A stretch of DNA of 64,000 bases from Anarhynchus alexandrinus (lineage: Eukaryota > Chordata > Aves > Charadriiformes > Charadriidae): contig VUYV01000063.1 in NCBI GenBank assembly GCA_008711295.1, positions 1,188,334 through 1,252,333 on the forward strand, written 5' to 3'. This document shows positions 47,353 through 59,424 of this stretch, one piece after another (position 1 is the stretch's first letter; the number at the start of each line of letters is the position of its first letter). The notes under the pieces are model-generated. The model was not told the origin of the DNA. It was given only the letters and a program-made list of their open reading frames with translations, and did no database searches. Position numbers and translations under genes: made by a program.

Positions 47353-49889
47353 ATGCCGAAAGCAGTCGGAGGTAATCGGTGTCTCTGGGCTTCCCCAAAA
47401 TAAGGGATGTACTAGAAGAGAAAAAAAAAACCAACAAAATACACCATATTATAAATGTTATACTGTTATCTACCCTTCAAGCCCAACTTTTGTGCTGTAT
47501 CATCTGTGACTGCTTCCCTGCATGCAGGGTACATTAACTCTTGCCGTGGGAGCCAAAACCCTGCTAATAACGGCGGTGGGGACGGGCTCCCGCTGGGCGT
47601 TGTGCTGGGAGGATTCCTGTTCCGGGCAGGTATAGAAGCATCGTCCCCAAGCATTTATTCCAGTCCTGTCTCCTTGCTGCAAACAGCATCAGACAGGAGC
47701 CTGAAAGCGAAATTAAAAGAATAGCAAACCACTGATCTCGTCCAAAGGTTAATAGCTGGGTTAGGCGAGCAATAGTCTGTGCAGGAGACGAGCCCTGTTC
47801 TCGTCTCGCTTCGCTCTCTCCCTCACATACCCCACTGCCTTCTTAAAATGTTTGGTGTCACTTTAATATCCGAGAGCCACGCTTTGGATCAAACGCAGGC
47901 TTACCTAAAGCTCCACTAAGGTTTTTTTTTCACTTTACCAGCGTTAGTGATCCCTTCACAAGGCTGTCAGCAGCATCAGCATCCTCGGAACAGCGCCGCA
48001 GAGCAGCTGCGGGGGTTTATCGTTCTCATCTACTGCAAGAAATCGCATTTTAACCTCTTCCCAGGGAGTCGCTTCGTGTGTGTGTTTGTTGGGGAGGTAG
48101 ATCCTAATTTTATGAAATTTTGGTTCTTCTGGACAGTGTCTCTGTGTCTGTGATTCTTGGTAGTTAGGGATAGTAAGGCATCGGGCTAAAAACCAAGTTC
48201 TTTTCAGCTCCCGTGGGAAATCACGGTGAACTTTACGTTTTGGGTGATGGACAAAGAGAAGAGACCTCTCCGCGAATTTGGGTTGCTGAGCACACCGGAT
48301 TTATGACCCCAGCAGCACTGAAGAGGTGTTAAACCAACCTTTGGACGCTTCCTTGGTCTGCAGATGGCTTTCTTTTTCCTCATTAGTATTCTGTGATGGA
48401 CTTTGATGAAGTAATTAAAAACCCACGAGAAAAACGGAGGTTATTTTTCAAGCAACATTATGACATTTGTTTAGCCAGCGGCAATTGTCTTAACAATTGA
48501 TTGCAAGATTGATGAAAACGCCAAAGAATTTGAAATGTCGGGGATCGATTCTATTGATTTATCCATAATTACCTAAAGTAGCCTTAATCTGTATTCACAT
48601 CTGGGTATGGAAATGGGTGAGTTACAGAGGACAGTGCTGTCAGCAGAAAACGAGGGAGGTTCCCGTGCTGCAAACCGTGAGACGCTGTCAAGTGTTTGAA
48701 AACTTTTGGCCAAATTCAGTCAGAACTTTCACGCTTGATGGGAAAATTTGCCTGCGACGTCCTTTCTCAAACTTCCCATCAGTTGCTTCTCTTTTTTTAA
48801 GTATTTCTCTTCCCAAACTGAATGCTTCTTTAAAAAGCAGTGTGGTAGGAAAAGAAAATCTTCTATTGTATTGATTTTTACCGCTAGATGAATTCCCATC
48901 CCAGGTCAACTCAAAAAAAGAATTAAGATGACGTCTTTGAAGAGACTCTCCTCTTGCATTGTTGATGGCCCGTAGGCGTCTTGCGTGGAGCGGGTATGGG
49001 GAAAGCCATCTTCCTGCTGAGTTTGGCAGGGCAGAGCTGGCTTCAGCGGAGATTTTGTGCTTTCATGGGCCAACAGCTGCTGTGGGTTCAGTGGAGATGC
49101 TGAACCCACAGCAGCTGTTGGCCCATGGAAGCACGGAGGCTGCCAGGAGAGCTGGGTGTTGAAGCCCGGGGAGAGATCCACCAGCCCTGGCCACCAGGCG
49201 AGGTGAGCGTCTGAGCGCTCACAGAGGGGTCCTCTGTGACCGCGCTCTTGCTTGGAAGAGCAAATAACCAAATTTGGAGCAAATGACCTCACCAAGGGAA
49301 GGTGATGATATCAGTACCGTAGCAAAGACTTTTTGCATTTTATTGAGCAGCGCATTATAATGAAAACTGCGTGTTTAGTAGCTAACCTGATTGCAGAGAT
49401 TTCTTCCAGCAGCACTGTGACAAATTACGTTTGGTTTAAATTAGAAGATGCCTTACAAGTTTTTGCCGACTACCATAATAAGAAACAGTCTCTCTGAACT
49501 CAGTAAGTCTCCTCCCTTTAGAATATCAACTTTTGGGTTAGGGGAACACTAATGATGTCCGTTTGCAATAGACGCTGCTTTCCCAGTATTGTAGCCTCAG
49601 CTAAAAACTCCGAAATTAAATTGTCTTCTAGCATTTCCATTAGAAAACGCTATTTCCAAGGTTTTATTACTCTCTCATAAAATTCCCTAGGTGGTGAAAT
49701 TTAGTATGTAAGGTTATATCCGTGGCTGGAGTTACATCGTAGATAAAATTTCAGGAGACAAAGTTTACTGGTGCTTTTGAAAAAGATTATAGAAGTCTAA
49801 AGCTTCTTCTTTTCTGCACTCTGAAAGTCATCAAGAAACCGCAGCCCAGACTTCGGAGTAGTGGTCAGGACAGGAGGAGAGCGAGGGCA
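47353..49889. other. Intron stretch with a perfect-arm hairpin
   Basis: Ordinary intron apart from the inverted repeat at 49057-49134 (listed separately). The AT-rich part around 48350-48610 is low in CpG and free of repeats. Confidence 0.6.
49057..49134. repeat. Inverted repeat: 35-bp arms, 8-base loop
   Basis: The left arm 49057-49091 and right arm 49100-49134 are reverse complements with one mismatch (the A at 49065 against the right-arm G at 49128). Both arms contain the core CAGCTGCTGTGGGTTCAG or its complement. The loop is TGGAGATG. Transcribed on either strand it would give a long, almost perfect stem. It is not part of a CR1. It could be a hairpin RNA, a recent inverted duplication or a sequencing chimera. 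Confidence 0.93.
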
Positions 49890-50036
49890 GTCCAACCCTG
49901 CCACAGGTTGTCCAAGGAGGTTGCCCAGGGAAGTCCACATCCTCGGAGGCGCTCAAAACCCGATGGAGCGACCTGCTCCGGTTTGACCAGAGGCCTCCAG
50001 AGGCATCTTCTAACCTCAGCATCTCTGTGCTCCTCT
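49890..50036 (+). mobile_element. Degraded CR1 3'-end fragment
   Basis: AGGTTGTCCAAGGAGGTTGC, CACATCCTCGGAGGCGCTCA, AAACCCGATGGAGCGACCTG and GGCCTCCAGAGGCATCTTCT resemble the ORF2 end and 3' UTR of an old CR1 subfamily, with many substitutions. The usual end would be a form like CCAGAGGTCCCTTCCAACC. Confidence 0.65.
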
Positions 50037-52845
50037 GACTCTACACCAACTCCGTTAGACAACTATGCTTCAGGATGAGCATTGCGTTGGTGCTGGCATC
50101 ATGCTAAGGATGCTTTTCCTGCTGGGACGTCCTGTCGATTTTAGATTTTAGCCCCGTCTGAGGCGAACTGTGTATCAGCGTGGATCCATCCAGCTGCTGG
50201 GGAGGCAGAGTACATCTGCAAGGACGTTTGAATGGACTGGAAATCCAACCCTTCTTTTATACCGTTTATTTCTGTAAACATTCATCATTTGATGATGAGC
50301 GGTGGAACGCTCTCGCCTGTCTATTCCGACAGGGTTCTTCCGTCAATTTGATTTTAAGGCGCGAGGTGGCTGTACTGCAAAGGTGGTTTTGGAAAATAAC
50401 GCGTTGTGCCTGCTAGACGGTATCTGTTATTGGTAGTCAGACCACAAGTTTGTCCTTCAGAATTTCGTAACTTGCAGTTATTTTTCATTCGTCTGTCCCC
50501 ATTGTTTCAGAGGACGCGCAGCACGGAATATAAATTAGGAAAGAGGTGTCAGTGATTATAGATAATATGCTAAAACCTTTTCTGAAATATTTATTAGAAA
50601 ATAGGTTAATAAAGTGACATGGTGCACCTGTGCCGGTGCGGAGCAGACATTATGAGAAGATTATGCTAATGTAGGTATTTAGTAGCGAGTCTTCATTGGG
50701 ATTACCCGCTGCTATTATCATAGTCAGACCAGGAATTGTAATTCAAAAGAAAACAAATTATCAGGGGTTTTGTTTCTTATTTTTAAGTTTTCACTGCTCT
50801 TTAGCCTGATGAATTAGAGGATATTACAAGGAATCTTTTAAACATTTTTTTTTTATTTTTAAAGAGAGAGAGAGGTAGACTGGACAGAGAAGTGTCACCT
50901 ACAGAAGTGTAAAATGAAAAGGACTTTGGAAACCTTGTGTGGGCTGAGCAGTTGTCAGGTCTGGAGGTGTGACGACGGGTGAAGGATAATAACATCACCA
51001 GAAGAGAAAAGAGAGAGAGAATTTGGGGAGGGAGGAAATTGGGGGGAGATGCCAGGAGGGCAGCTACCTTCGTGCTCACTCATTTTAATGAGTTTGACTT
51101 TCATTTGATTTGTACAAAACACTCATGTGAGGTCACTACGTATTCTCTGTGTTCCAGGGTTAAAATAATTGGAGAGTCGCCATACTGTATGCAGTGCCAG
51201 TAGAGAAGTGGTTATAGGAGCATATTAAAATACGGGTTTTAATTCATATGTAGGTAAAAAGTTGTTCCAAACTTAACCGTGCTCTGCAACGCTGAGAAGT
51301 TGGAAAAGAATTTGAAGGTATTTGAAGTGATTGCTGTTTAAAAGAAGGCTTCGCTATTCACGCCTTAGTGAGCGGTTGCTCGGGTTTGGGTTTTGCACTG
51401 GGATTTCAAGGTCTAGGTCTGTTGTTTCGTACGCAGCCTGACAAGATAAGAGTAGTCTGTCTCACATCTGCACAGTAAATTTGTCTCCCAGCGAAGCAGA
51501 AGCTCGAGCATGGGAAGCATGATGATGTGCAGGAGGGCTGATCAGCTGTAATAAAGCATTCATTATCCTTCCATCTAAATTAACTGAAGTGACATCATAA
51601 TAGTGCCTTTTATAACCTCCCTCCAAATTCCCTCTCTTTTATTGAATTATCAGCTAAACCTAAATTATTTTGAGCTGTATCTGTATATTCTTGTTTAGAT
51701 AATTACTCTGCCGTTACGGAAGCCGTTCTTTTCGTTCTTGCGTCCTTCTTTTTTGATTTTTCAGGAAAAATAGGAGGGGGTACGTTTGGAGCTCGTATTG
51801 TTTGGTATTTTCCTGTCGTAAGTATTTTGCCTAAGTGCTTCCAGCGTAAATCAGCATCCCTGGGTACTAAAGCTGACTAAATAACGTACAAAATGGAATA
51901 TACAGTGAGGATGTTTCTACTTTTTGCAAGATCTCTCTCTGGATTGTTCCTCCAGACGAATCTTTTTGCAGAGGCGGTTTGGTGTGCGTTACCTGGTGAG
52001 AGGGCTGTGTTGCAGCACGCTGTGGCTCCCAGCTTTGCTCGGCTCCTGTAGCTTTTGCAGATACTTTCCGATGATGTGAGAGGCTGAACGAAGGAAAATG
52101 GGGCACAGAATATTTTTAAACACGAGGGAACAAGCAAATCAGGGCACTTGACTAATTATAAGAGAGAACGGAGGGAGAAAAACCGACTGTACCTGAGAAA
52201 AAGGAAAAAAAAAAAGAGTTGTTTGGCACAGTGACTACTGTTACACTTATAAATTGAATCCCTTTGTCCCTTCTTCATTTATTATCGCCGGCTGAAGTCT
52301 GGATTTGATATATATGAACAGCCTCCTGGATTCAGTGAGGTTCTTTGTAGGAAAAAGAGCCTCTCTGCAAAGAATCAAGCCATTAATTTTTGCAGTACTT
52401 GGTGGAGCAATCTCTAAGCGTGCATCCACCAACCAATTAACCACCTATGGGCCTGGTGGAAGCGATTAATAATCAATAACAGTAAAAATACCCAGAACTC
52501 AGTAGCTGCAATTGAGGTTAGTTCATGGCTTGAATCGGCAGCGTATGAATTGTTTTATTGACTCTGGATTGAGAGCCACAAATGGGGAGAAATTACTGGA
52601 GAAATTAGGACTAATCTGTCCTTTTGCCCAAGGCAGGACAAGGTGAATGGTACCCCACCAGACCACAGGTGTTTGTTTAACTTCTTTTGTTTGTTTTGTT
52701 GGGTTTTTTGGGGAATTTCTGCTCTTGTTGGCCCGTCCTTAGCATCACAGAGTATTTCCTAGTGTCTAACCTCTGCCATGGTTTTCTGTATCTTCTGTCC
52801 TCCTGCTTCCCTCATCTGAGCTCTCTGCCGTATTTTTGTCACTCT
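50037..52845. other. Intron stretch without recognised feature
   Basis: AT-rich intron. The part 50540-50760 and the part 51530-51720 are low in CpG, repeat-free and carry TAATTA/ATTA-like strings, which makes them possible conserved non-coding elements; nothing in the sequence alone proves this. Confidence 0.5.
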
Positions 52846-52915
52846 CGAAGTGTGGTGACTTCCACTGAACAATATTCCAGCTGAGGCCTTGCCAGGGCCA
52901 AGTAGATGAGAAGAA
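52846..52915 (-). mobile_element. Probable old CR1 fragment
   Basis: GAAGTGTGGTGACTTCCACT, ACAATATTCCAGCTGAGGCC and TTGCCAGGGCCAAGTAGATG resemble the antisense of the CR1 ORF2 part that reads 'one-sided, vector of the test' style GCCTCACCAGGGCCAAGTAGAG in other copies. Short and diverged. Confidence 0.5.
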
Positions 52916-53031
52916 ATATTTCATGTGTCCCAGTGGACCGTCATCCTAACAGAACCCGGACTGAGCCTTTTGCAGCCCGGTGGCACGTTCATGCTCGGCT
53001 GGTTTACTGTCCACCATCTGAGTCAGCACCT

Positions 53032-53577
53032 CTGTCCTCGGCACTGGTGAGGCCCCACCTTGAATGCTGTGTTCAGTTTTGGGCTCCTCACGACAAGACA
53101 GACACTGAGGTGCTGGAGCGTGTCCAGAGAAGGGCAACGGAGCTGGTGAGGGGTCTGGAGCACACGTCTGATGAGGAGCGGCTGAGGGACCTGGGGGTGT
53201 TCAGCCTGGAGAAAAGGAGGCTGAGGGGAGACCTTATCACTCTCTACAGCTCCCTGAAAGGAGGGGGTAGCGAGGGGGGGATTGACCTCTTCTCCCAAGT
53301 AAGAAGTGATAGGACAAGAGGAAATGGCCTTAAGTTGCGCCAGGGGAAGTTTCGATTGGATATTAGGAAGAATTTCTTCCCCGAAAGGGTTGTCAACATT
53401 GGCACAGGCTGCCCAGGGCAGTGGTGGAGTCGCCATCCCTGGAGGTATTTAAAAGCTGGGTAGACGTGGTGCTGAGGGACATGGCTTAGTGGTGGACTTG
53501 GCAGTGTTAGGTTGGTGGTTGGACTTGATGATCTTAAAGGTCCCTTCCAACCAAAACGATTCTGTGAGTCTGTGACT
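53032..53577 (+). mobile_element. Old CR1 LINE fragment, sense
   Basis: Starts CTGTCCTCGGCACTGGTGAG and reads [20 protein letters not shown], then [20 protein letters not shown] in the ORF2 C-terminal part. It stays open to about 53380, shifts frame near CAACATTGGCACAGGCTGCC, and ends TGGACTTGATGATCTTAAAG with GATTCTGTGAGTCTGTGA. It belongs to the older group also seen at 33161. The 185-codon frame at 52906-53463 is mostly this element. Confidence 0.92.
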
Positions 53578-56500
53578 AACACACCTTTGCAGTCTCCCAG
53601 TGTGTTAGCGCAAGTCGTTGTTCCCTGTGGCTTAGGGAGAACTGAGAAAGGTCTCTTACCAGGAAATACAGAAAATACCAAGAAAACCCGCCGGTGGTGT
53701 GAGACCTCGCTGTGATGGACGCTGTCTAAACACGGAGTAAGGGGACAGTCGCTGCCTCACAGGACTGAGCTACAGCAGCAGAGACACCAGAAAGCTGCTG
53801 ATGCGTTTGGAGCCATCCCCAGCACCGCTCACGCCCAGGGGCTCCGCACACATAAACCTCATCTGTCCCGCATGTTAATTGTGTTATTTGGTACATACTT
53901 ATGCCCTTTAGCAGCGGTCATTCTTCCTTCTGTATATCCTGAAGTGACTTCCTTCTGTAATCATATTCCTTCTATTCCAATCACATCATAGGAAATGTTA
54001 ATTTCCTTCTTTTAATTGGGTTGATAAAGTCTTTTGTCTAACGAATCTTCTCCAATATGTTAGCATCAGGTTTTGTTGCTGTGTGTGACATTCTCGGCAT
54101 TGTAGCAGAGTACATCGTGATCGGTTCCAGTCTCTGAACTTCTCTCTTTTTCAAGGTTTAACTTTTGTGGCTCTTCCTGACACGAATAATGTATTCTTTT
54201 GTTAATCGAAACCGAACTTCAAGAAGAGCACTTCTTTTTATGCACATGCAACTGGGAGCTAATCTTTGTTATTAATTGCAGCAAGATAAGGTATGCCGCT
54301 GCGGATTGATGTTCTCCATCTCAGCATAGGAGATAGTTTGGATGACTTGTCTGTTGGCCCCGGGATGTCCGAGGGCACCTTCCACCCTCACGCGTGTCAG
54401 CAGCAGCCAGTTTATTCCTTTGCTTTAATTCTGCCTGTTCCAAAGAGCCACGTTTCCCTCAGTTTTTCAGTTTCTCTAACTTTGCCGGTGAAGTTACTGA
54501 AAAATGGCAGAACCTGCGTTGGTGGAGGAGGAGGATTAAGCTGACACCCGGAGCGTCTTTTGAATTTTATTTGGGCATAAACCGGAATGGTTTTTACCTT
54601 CCTGAGTTGCAGCAAACTTCACAGGCAATAACATACCATTTCTTAGATTACAGCCAAGAGTTCATCAAGCAAAATTGTTTTCTATCCAAGCGATCTCTTC
54701 GGGGTAGTTACCTTTCTGTCTGATTAACCGTAGGACTGAGCGTCGTACCAGAGCGGTGAAGCGATGCCAACCTAACCACCTTACTTTTCCCTGCAGCCCT
54801 TTCTCCGTTGTCACTTCTTCTGATTCTTTTTGACCGAATTGCAGCTCGTTCCCAGGATGCCGTTTGAACACACACCTTTTTTCTCAGCCGCCAGCCCCCC
54901 TCACCCTCGTGCGGGTGCGGAGGAGGTGACGAGGTGGGCAGGAGTACACGGAGTGGGAGTCCGCCATCCCAGCCTGATAGAAAACTATATTTATGCAAAA
55001 TGCAGCCTCTATGCTTAAAAGTAACTTCGTCAGATAAAAATCGTTGTGATTTTGCCGTTTCCTCTTGGCGCTGGCGGTACTGATGTGAGCCGCGAGCGTA
55101 GCCACGGGAGGGTCATTCTGCTGACTTCGGTTGTGCCGGGAGGTTGTGGTACTAAAATTGGTTGCTGATTAATTTACTTCATAACTTCCCTTTTCCTCAG
55201 CCGAATCTGGATTATTCAGGGTGGATCTGACTGTTGTTGTGCCGTCCCAGTCATGTTTCGCTCTGCAGGACCATGATCTGGCATAGGCACAGTTGACATC
55301 CCCCGCCGTGTTGTAGCAAAGGGGCTGTCGATATTTCCACGAATCCTTTCAGTATTGGTCGAAGCAGGCACAAAATCCTCCTTGACTTACATTTGGTTCG
55401 CGACTGAAGATGTACTGTTATAATAAAGATATTGTTGACTTTCAGTGGGACAAGAACTGGGCGCTCTTCAGTGGCGTACGTTAGGAAGTGTTTTATCCAG
55501 TAGCGGAAGGATTGAGTGTGTCATCAAATGAAATCAAAATTAAAATGGGGTTTGAATAATTCAAAAATCAACACTTAAATCTCTGCGTCTCTTCTTTTGA
55601 TGGCCTTCCGTAGGAAGTTGGGAGGAACACCGACCTTCCCCAAGCAGCCCGATGACAGGGGGAGCGCATGGGCGGCGCGAGGATGGGGTTGTTTAATTAC
55701 AGCTCCGGTTTAACGGATGTGCCGTGGTTTGGTCCTTTTGCAGCTGCAATGTACAGTAGATTCTGCGTTATTTGTTCTTTATTGGTACGCGCTAGAATTA
55801 ATATTGGGGAAAAATGAGAGTTACAATTTAAAGAAAAATAATGGTATATAAAGTAATGAGATTGTTCCAAAGCTTAATTAGATGGAGCAGATTGAATGCA
55901 TTACAGTGATGTCTTGAGGCAACATAATTAAATTGTAGGCATAATCCTCCCTGTATTGGAACTGATTTTATCTTCATAAGGCAAGGAGCGTTAGATGGCC
56001 TTTCCTACTATGTTAAATTACTAATTCTTCTAGGAAGACTTACGGATCTCATGGTATTATCAGACTTTAAAACCACAAAACAGGGTCTAAGTCTACATTT
56101 CAGGCTGTTGATGGTCTGATTACATGGATAACTTCAGTTTCAATCTTAGTATATGCTACAGCTCAGTAATTGAATCATAGATCTAAAATGCATATATCTG
56201 CAGTGCATTGTTGTGTATGCTGAATCCACCCCATTTATAAAATATCCTAATAAAGTTGTTTTCTTCTGACAAAGATACTGGTGAGTAAGTGCTGTTCCTG
56301 AAGTGCATCTCTGCGTGTGCCGGGTGGAAGTGCAGAGATGCCTGTGGCATCCGAGCTATGAAGAGTAATATGGGAAAATGTACGGATGTGTGTATACCTA
56401 CATATATGTATGCATTTATTTTTTCCGCATAATCATTTATATTTTACATATTCTTTCATCTTTTAGATTTTCTTCTGTATTTTCTTTTATAAATTGAACT

Positions 56501-57736
56501 TTTATTTTTAGGTTTGGATACTTTCCTTCACCTCCATCACACTACTCTGGGTGTGATCTGACTTTATGGTACAGATATGCCCCAGTGGCGTCAAAATTTT
56601 TGCATTACTTTATTAAGTTAGTATACATAACTAATCTCTCTCAGCGTCCTGATGCCCGGGTATTATCTGGAGGCTTCATTTCTCTTGGGTTACCAAACAT
56701 TTAGCTCAATATTAATCTTTTTCAGGAGAGAGATCACTAGGTATCTTAAATTCAGTAAAAGATCTTTCTAACTGCCTCTGCTGCTTTGTTTTAAATAATT
56801 CTGATATTTGTTTGTCAGCCTGTAGAAAGATGAAGTTTGTTATTTGCATTTGATAGCGAACTCTCTTTTTAAAGATTGCTATTATGGGGGGGAGGAGAGT
56901 AGTACATGTCATGAGTGGGCTTTGTCGTTGCTGGTACTTTCGGGAGCCATAAATCTCTACCCCAGTCTGCTCAAAAGACAAGCTCGTTTGTCTGGGCATT
57001 AGCTGGCAGCTTCCTAGCATAAATCCGAAGTTTTCGGGAGGAATCTAATGTTTATTTTGAAAATGGAGATTAGGGTACCAAAGAATAATATGTTTACTTT
57101 TCAGCACCATGAATATGTAGTGACCTACTTACGCTATACCATTTGGTTTTATTTTTAAAGCTTGTCAAGCCAACTCCTGGCGCAATTGAAGAAGCATCCT
57201 TTTCAGAGAAGCAATAAACTGCGCTGGGCACTAAATTAGCATTTCAGAAGTAGAACAGTGAACAACGTTTTGAAGATTGTCCTTCAATGGCATTTTTATG
57301 TGTTATTGTGCCATAAGTAAAATAGTGTTTGCTTTATGTGTTGAGACATGTTTCGCTTGGGTTAAACTACAGCCGAGTGCGGATCTAGGTTAGATACGCC
57401 ACCACGACGCTCTAACTTTAAAAATACATATACTTTTTTTCCTAATAACCTGAATTTTTAATGACCTCTTGATTGTCATGAGGCATTTTAAAGACAAGTG
57501 ATTTTATCCAAAACATTCCTTCTGTTTCAGCGTATGCTAATTTACTTGATTAATTTTGAGAACATCTGCATATAATTCTGTATACTTACCAGTGGTGAGA
57601 TCACACTGCTTTTCAAGCAACAGCTACGAAATTTCACTTTCCAGACAGACTCGGATTTTTCTCTAATTGGGATGCCAAATGTACAAAGGTACCACAGAAG
57701 AGTGTGTAATTATGTAATTTTCTCTTGATCTTTCAG
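53578..57736. other. DOCK1: Last part of the large intron
   Basis: No repeat or gene recognised. The part 55840-56060 is low in CpG and contains AAGCTTAATTAGATGGAGCA and ATAATTAAATTGTAGGCATA, which look like a conserved non-coding element. The intron ends in TTGATCTTTCAG. Confidence 0.6.
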
Positions 57737-57815
57737 AGTCTTCCTGCGAGCAATTAATCAGTATGCAGATATGCTCAACAAAAAATTTCTCGATCAAGCC
57801 AACTTTGAGTTACAG
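57737..57815 (+). CDS. DOCK1: DOCK1 internal exon (79 bases, phase 2/0)
   Basis: The exon follows TTGATCTTTCAG and ends TTACAG before GTAAG. Its first base completes the lysine codon begun at 9292-9293. It then encodes VFLRAINQYADMLNKKFLDQ and ANFELQ. I recognise this as DOCK1; the DOCK2/DOCK5 versions of this segment are more divergent. It belongs to the helical scaffold before DHR-2. The upstream intron is 48.4 kb and the downstream one only 647 bases, so exon definition probably pairs this exon with the next first. Intact, without stops. Confidence 0.94.
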
Positions 57816-58462
57816 GTAAGAAAAACACACCAGTGTCTTGGGGACTAATGTTAACGTTGCAATAAATTTCTGCCCTAAACGCATAATTTTGGTGTACGTA
57901 TGTGTTGTCGTGAACCCCAGGTGACCAGTTAGCCCAGTTCAGTAGTTTTAGGCTCAGCAGGTGTGTACGAGCCATTGGTGTCTTGTGGGTCTTGTAGAAA
58001 AGCAACAAATCTCACCCAGAGCATCGCAGAAAACTCCTCCTTTCCTTGAGGAAGAGCGAAAAGGGATGTCCTCCCCATCTCTGCAGCAGATGCTTTAGTA
58101 GAATTCTTGCCTCAAACGTGGAGCCCGAGTGTCCTGCTGAGGAGAAACGCGCCCGTTTAGGTCACTTCTAGCTCAAGATCCTTTTTTTTTATTTATTTAT
58201 GTGTTCACATTTAATTTTACTTGAATCATCAAAACACAATCGATTAGGGTTTGGAGATGGGAAATGTTTCGTGGAAGCGTAAACATGAGGAGGAGATGTA
58301 CTAAGAATATATCAAGAAACACCGTCTCTGTGGTGTCTGTTATTTTCGCCTTTAAATATTTATGTGCATAATTTAGATACTTCCAAGGTGTTTTGTAGGT
58401 GCGCAGAAAAAACGTTTCAGAGAATTAATGGTGTCTATTCTTGTCGTTTTGGGGGCTTTCAG
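57816..58462 (+). other. DOCK1: DOCK1 intron, 647 bases
   Basis: A short intron with GTAAGA donor and acceptor GGGGGCTTTCAG. AT-rich; nothing else recognised. Confidence 0.85.
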
Positions 58463-58563
58463 CTTTGGAACAACTACTTCCACCTGGCTGTTGCTTTTCT
58501 CACACAAGAATCTTTACAACTGGAGAATTTTTCAAGTGCTAAAAGAGCAAAAATACTTAACAA
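58463..58563 (+). CDS. DOCK1: DOCK1 internal exon (101 bases, phase 0/2)
   Basis: The exon follows GGGCTTTCAG and ends CTTAACAA before GTAAGT. It encodes LWNNYFHLAVAFLTQESLQL and then ENFSSAKRAKILN, plus two bases of a lysine codon completed at 61960. The WNNYFHLAVAF...LQLE stretch is one of the most conserved blocks of the DOCK-A subgroup (DOCK1/2/5); SSAKRAKILNK favours DOCK1. An in-frame start codon upstream in the intron (58364) makes a 67-codon open frame across the border, but the AG acceptor and homology set the true start at 58463. Confidence 0.95.
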
Positions 58564-59190
58564 GTAAGTCCTATTCGTCATTTAAATCATGGACAAGAAC
58601 TTGAGGTCTATTAACATAATTTTAGTTTAATTCCTTAGCTAAACCCATTCAAATTGAGATGCAATCATGGTATAATGAAAGGTTGGTTTTAAAAACATGA
58701 ATCAAGTATCGCATGTGTTTCTACCCTTGAATCAAGATCTAAATTACATGATTCATTACTGATGAAGACAGTATTTTATACTGCAGGATGTTCATAAAGT
58801 CAAGACTTTTCAGAAGTATTAACATATTATAAAACTGAATTTTTAAATCGCTTTAGCTTTGTGCTTATTCTAATCTCATTTTACGTGTGCTTTTTATTGC
58901 TTAATCCCTGACGGCCTTTTAGAGCGATTTTTTGTTAACTACAGCCAGTTTCGCTGCGATATCCCCGAAGAAAGGGTTTGTATAACTGCAGTCGTGTATG
59001 CTTTCCTGGTTAAAAGGGATTACATTGCCTACCTCTGAACAGGGAGCTTGAACTACCCGATTCCTATTCAGAATCCCACAGCAAATGAAACCTGTCAAAA
59101 GAAAAAAAAGACTGGGGGGAAAAAAAAAAAAGACTGGAGCATGAATATTTTGTTTAACGTGTGCATTTCTCCCTAAATTTCATTGGGCTT

Positions 59191-59266
59191 CCAATGGAGT
59201 GGACCTCATCATTAATTAACTAAATGCTGAACCAATGGAGTGGAACTCATCATGAATTAACTAAAC
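59191..59266 (+). repeat. 41-bp-period tandem duplication
   Basis: CCAATGGAGTGGACCTCATC is followed, 41 bases on, by CCAATGGAGTGGAACTCATC. Each copy continues into an AATTAACTAAA string. Confidence 0.8.
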
Positions 59267-59424
59267 GTGTTTTCGAATACGGTGCACGGGTTCTCTTTCT
59301 GTGTCACAATTTTTGTAAAGAGCGCCTGCAAAAGCGGGATGTTCCCATGGGCAATCACGTTCCCGCCGTTAAATGCACAAAACTGGGGAGTCTCAAAGGT
59401 GATTCCCTGAGCGAGTACAGCTCC

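Larger units (their letters stand above)
9294..57736 (+). other. DOCK1: DOCK1 large intron, 48.4 kb
   Basis: The intron runs from the GTAAGTA donor after exon 9199-9293 to the acceptor TCTTTCAG before 57737. It contains most CR1 copies of the window, the tandem duplication and the N gap. No second gene is recognisable on either strand. The longest gap-free frame (185 codons, 52906-53463) is largely a CR1 ORF2 remnant, and the other frames are CR1 readings or unmatched. Stretches between the listed repeats (for example 9294-11699, 22000-24690, 36775-40440, 41160-44070 and 53580-57736) appear as ordinary AT-rich intron with scattered short duplications. Confidence 0.85.
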
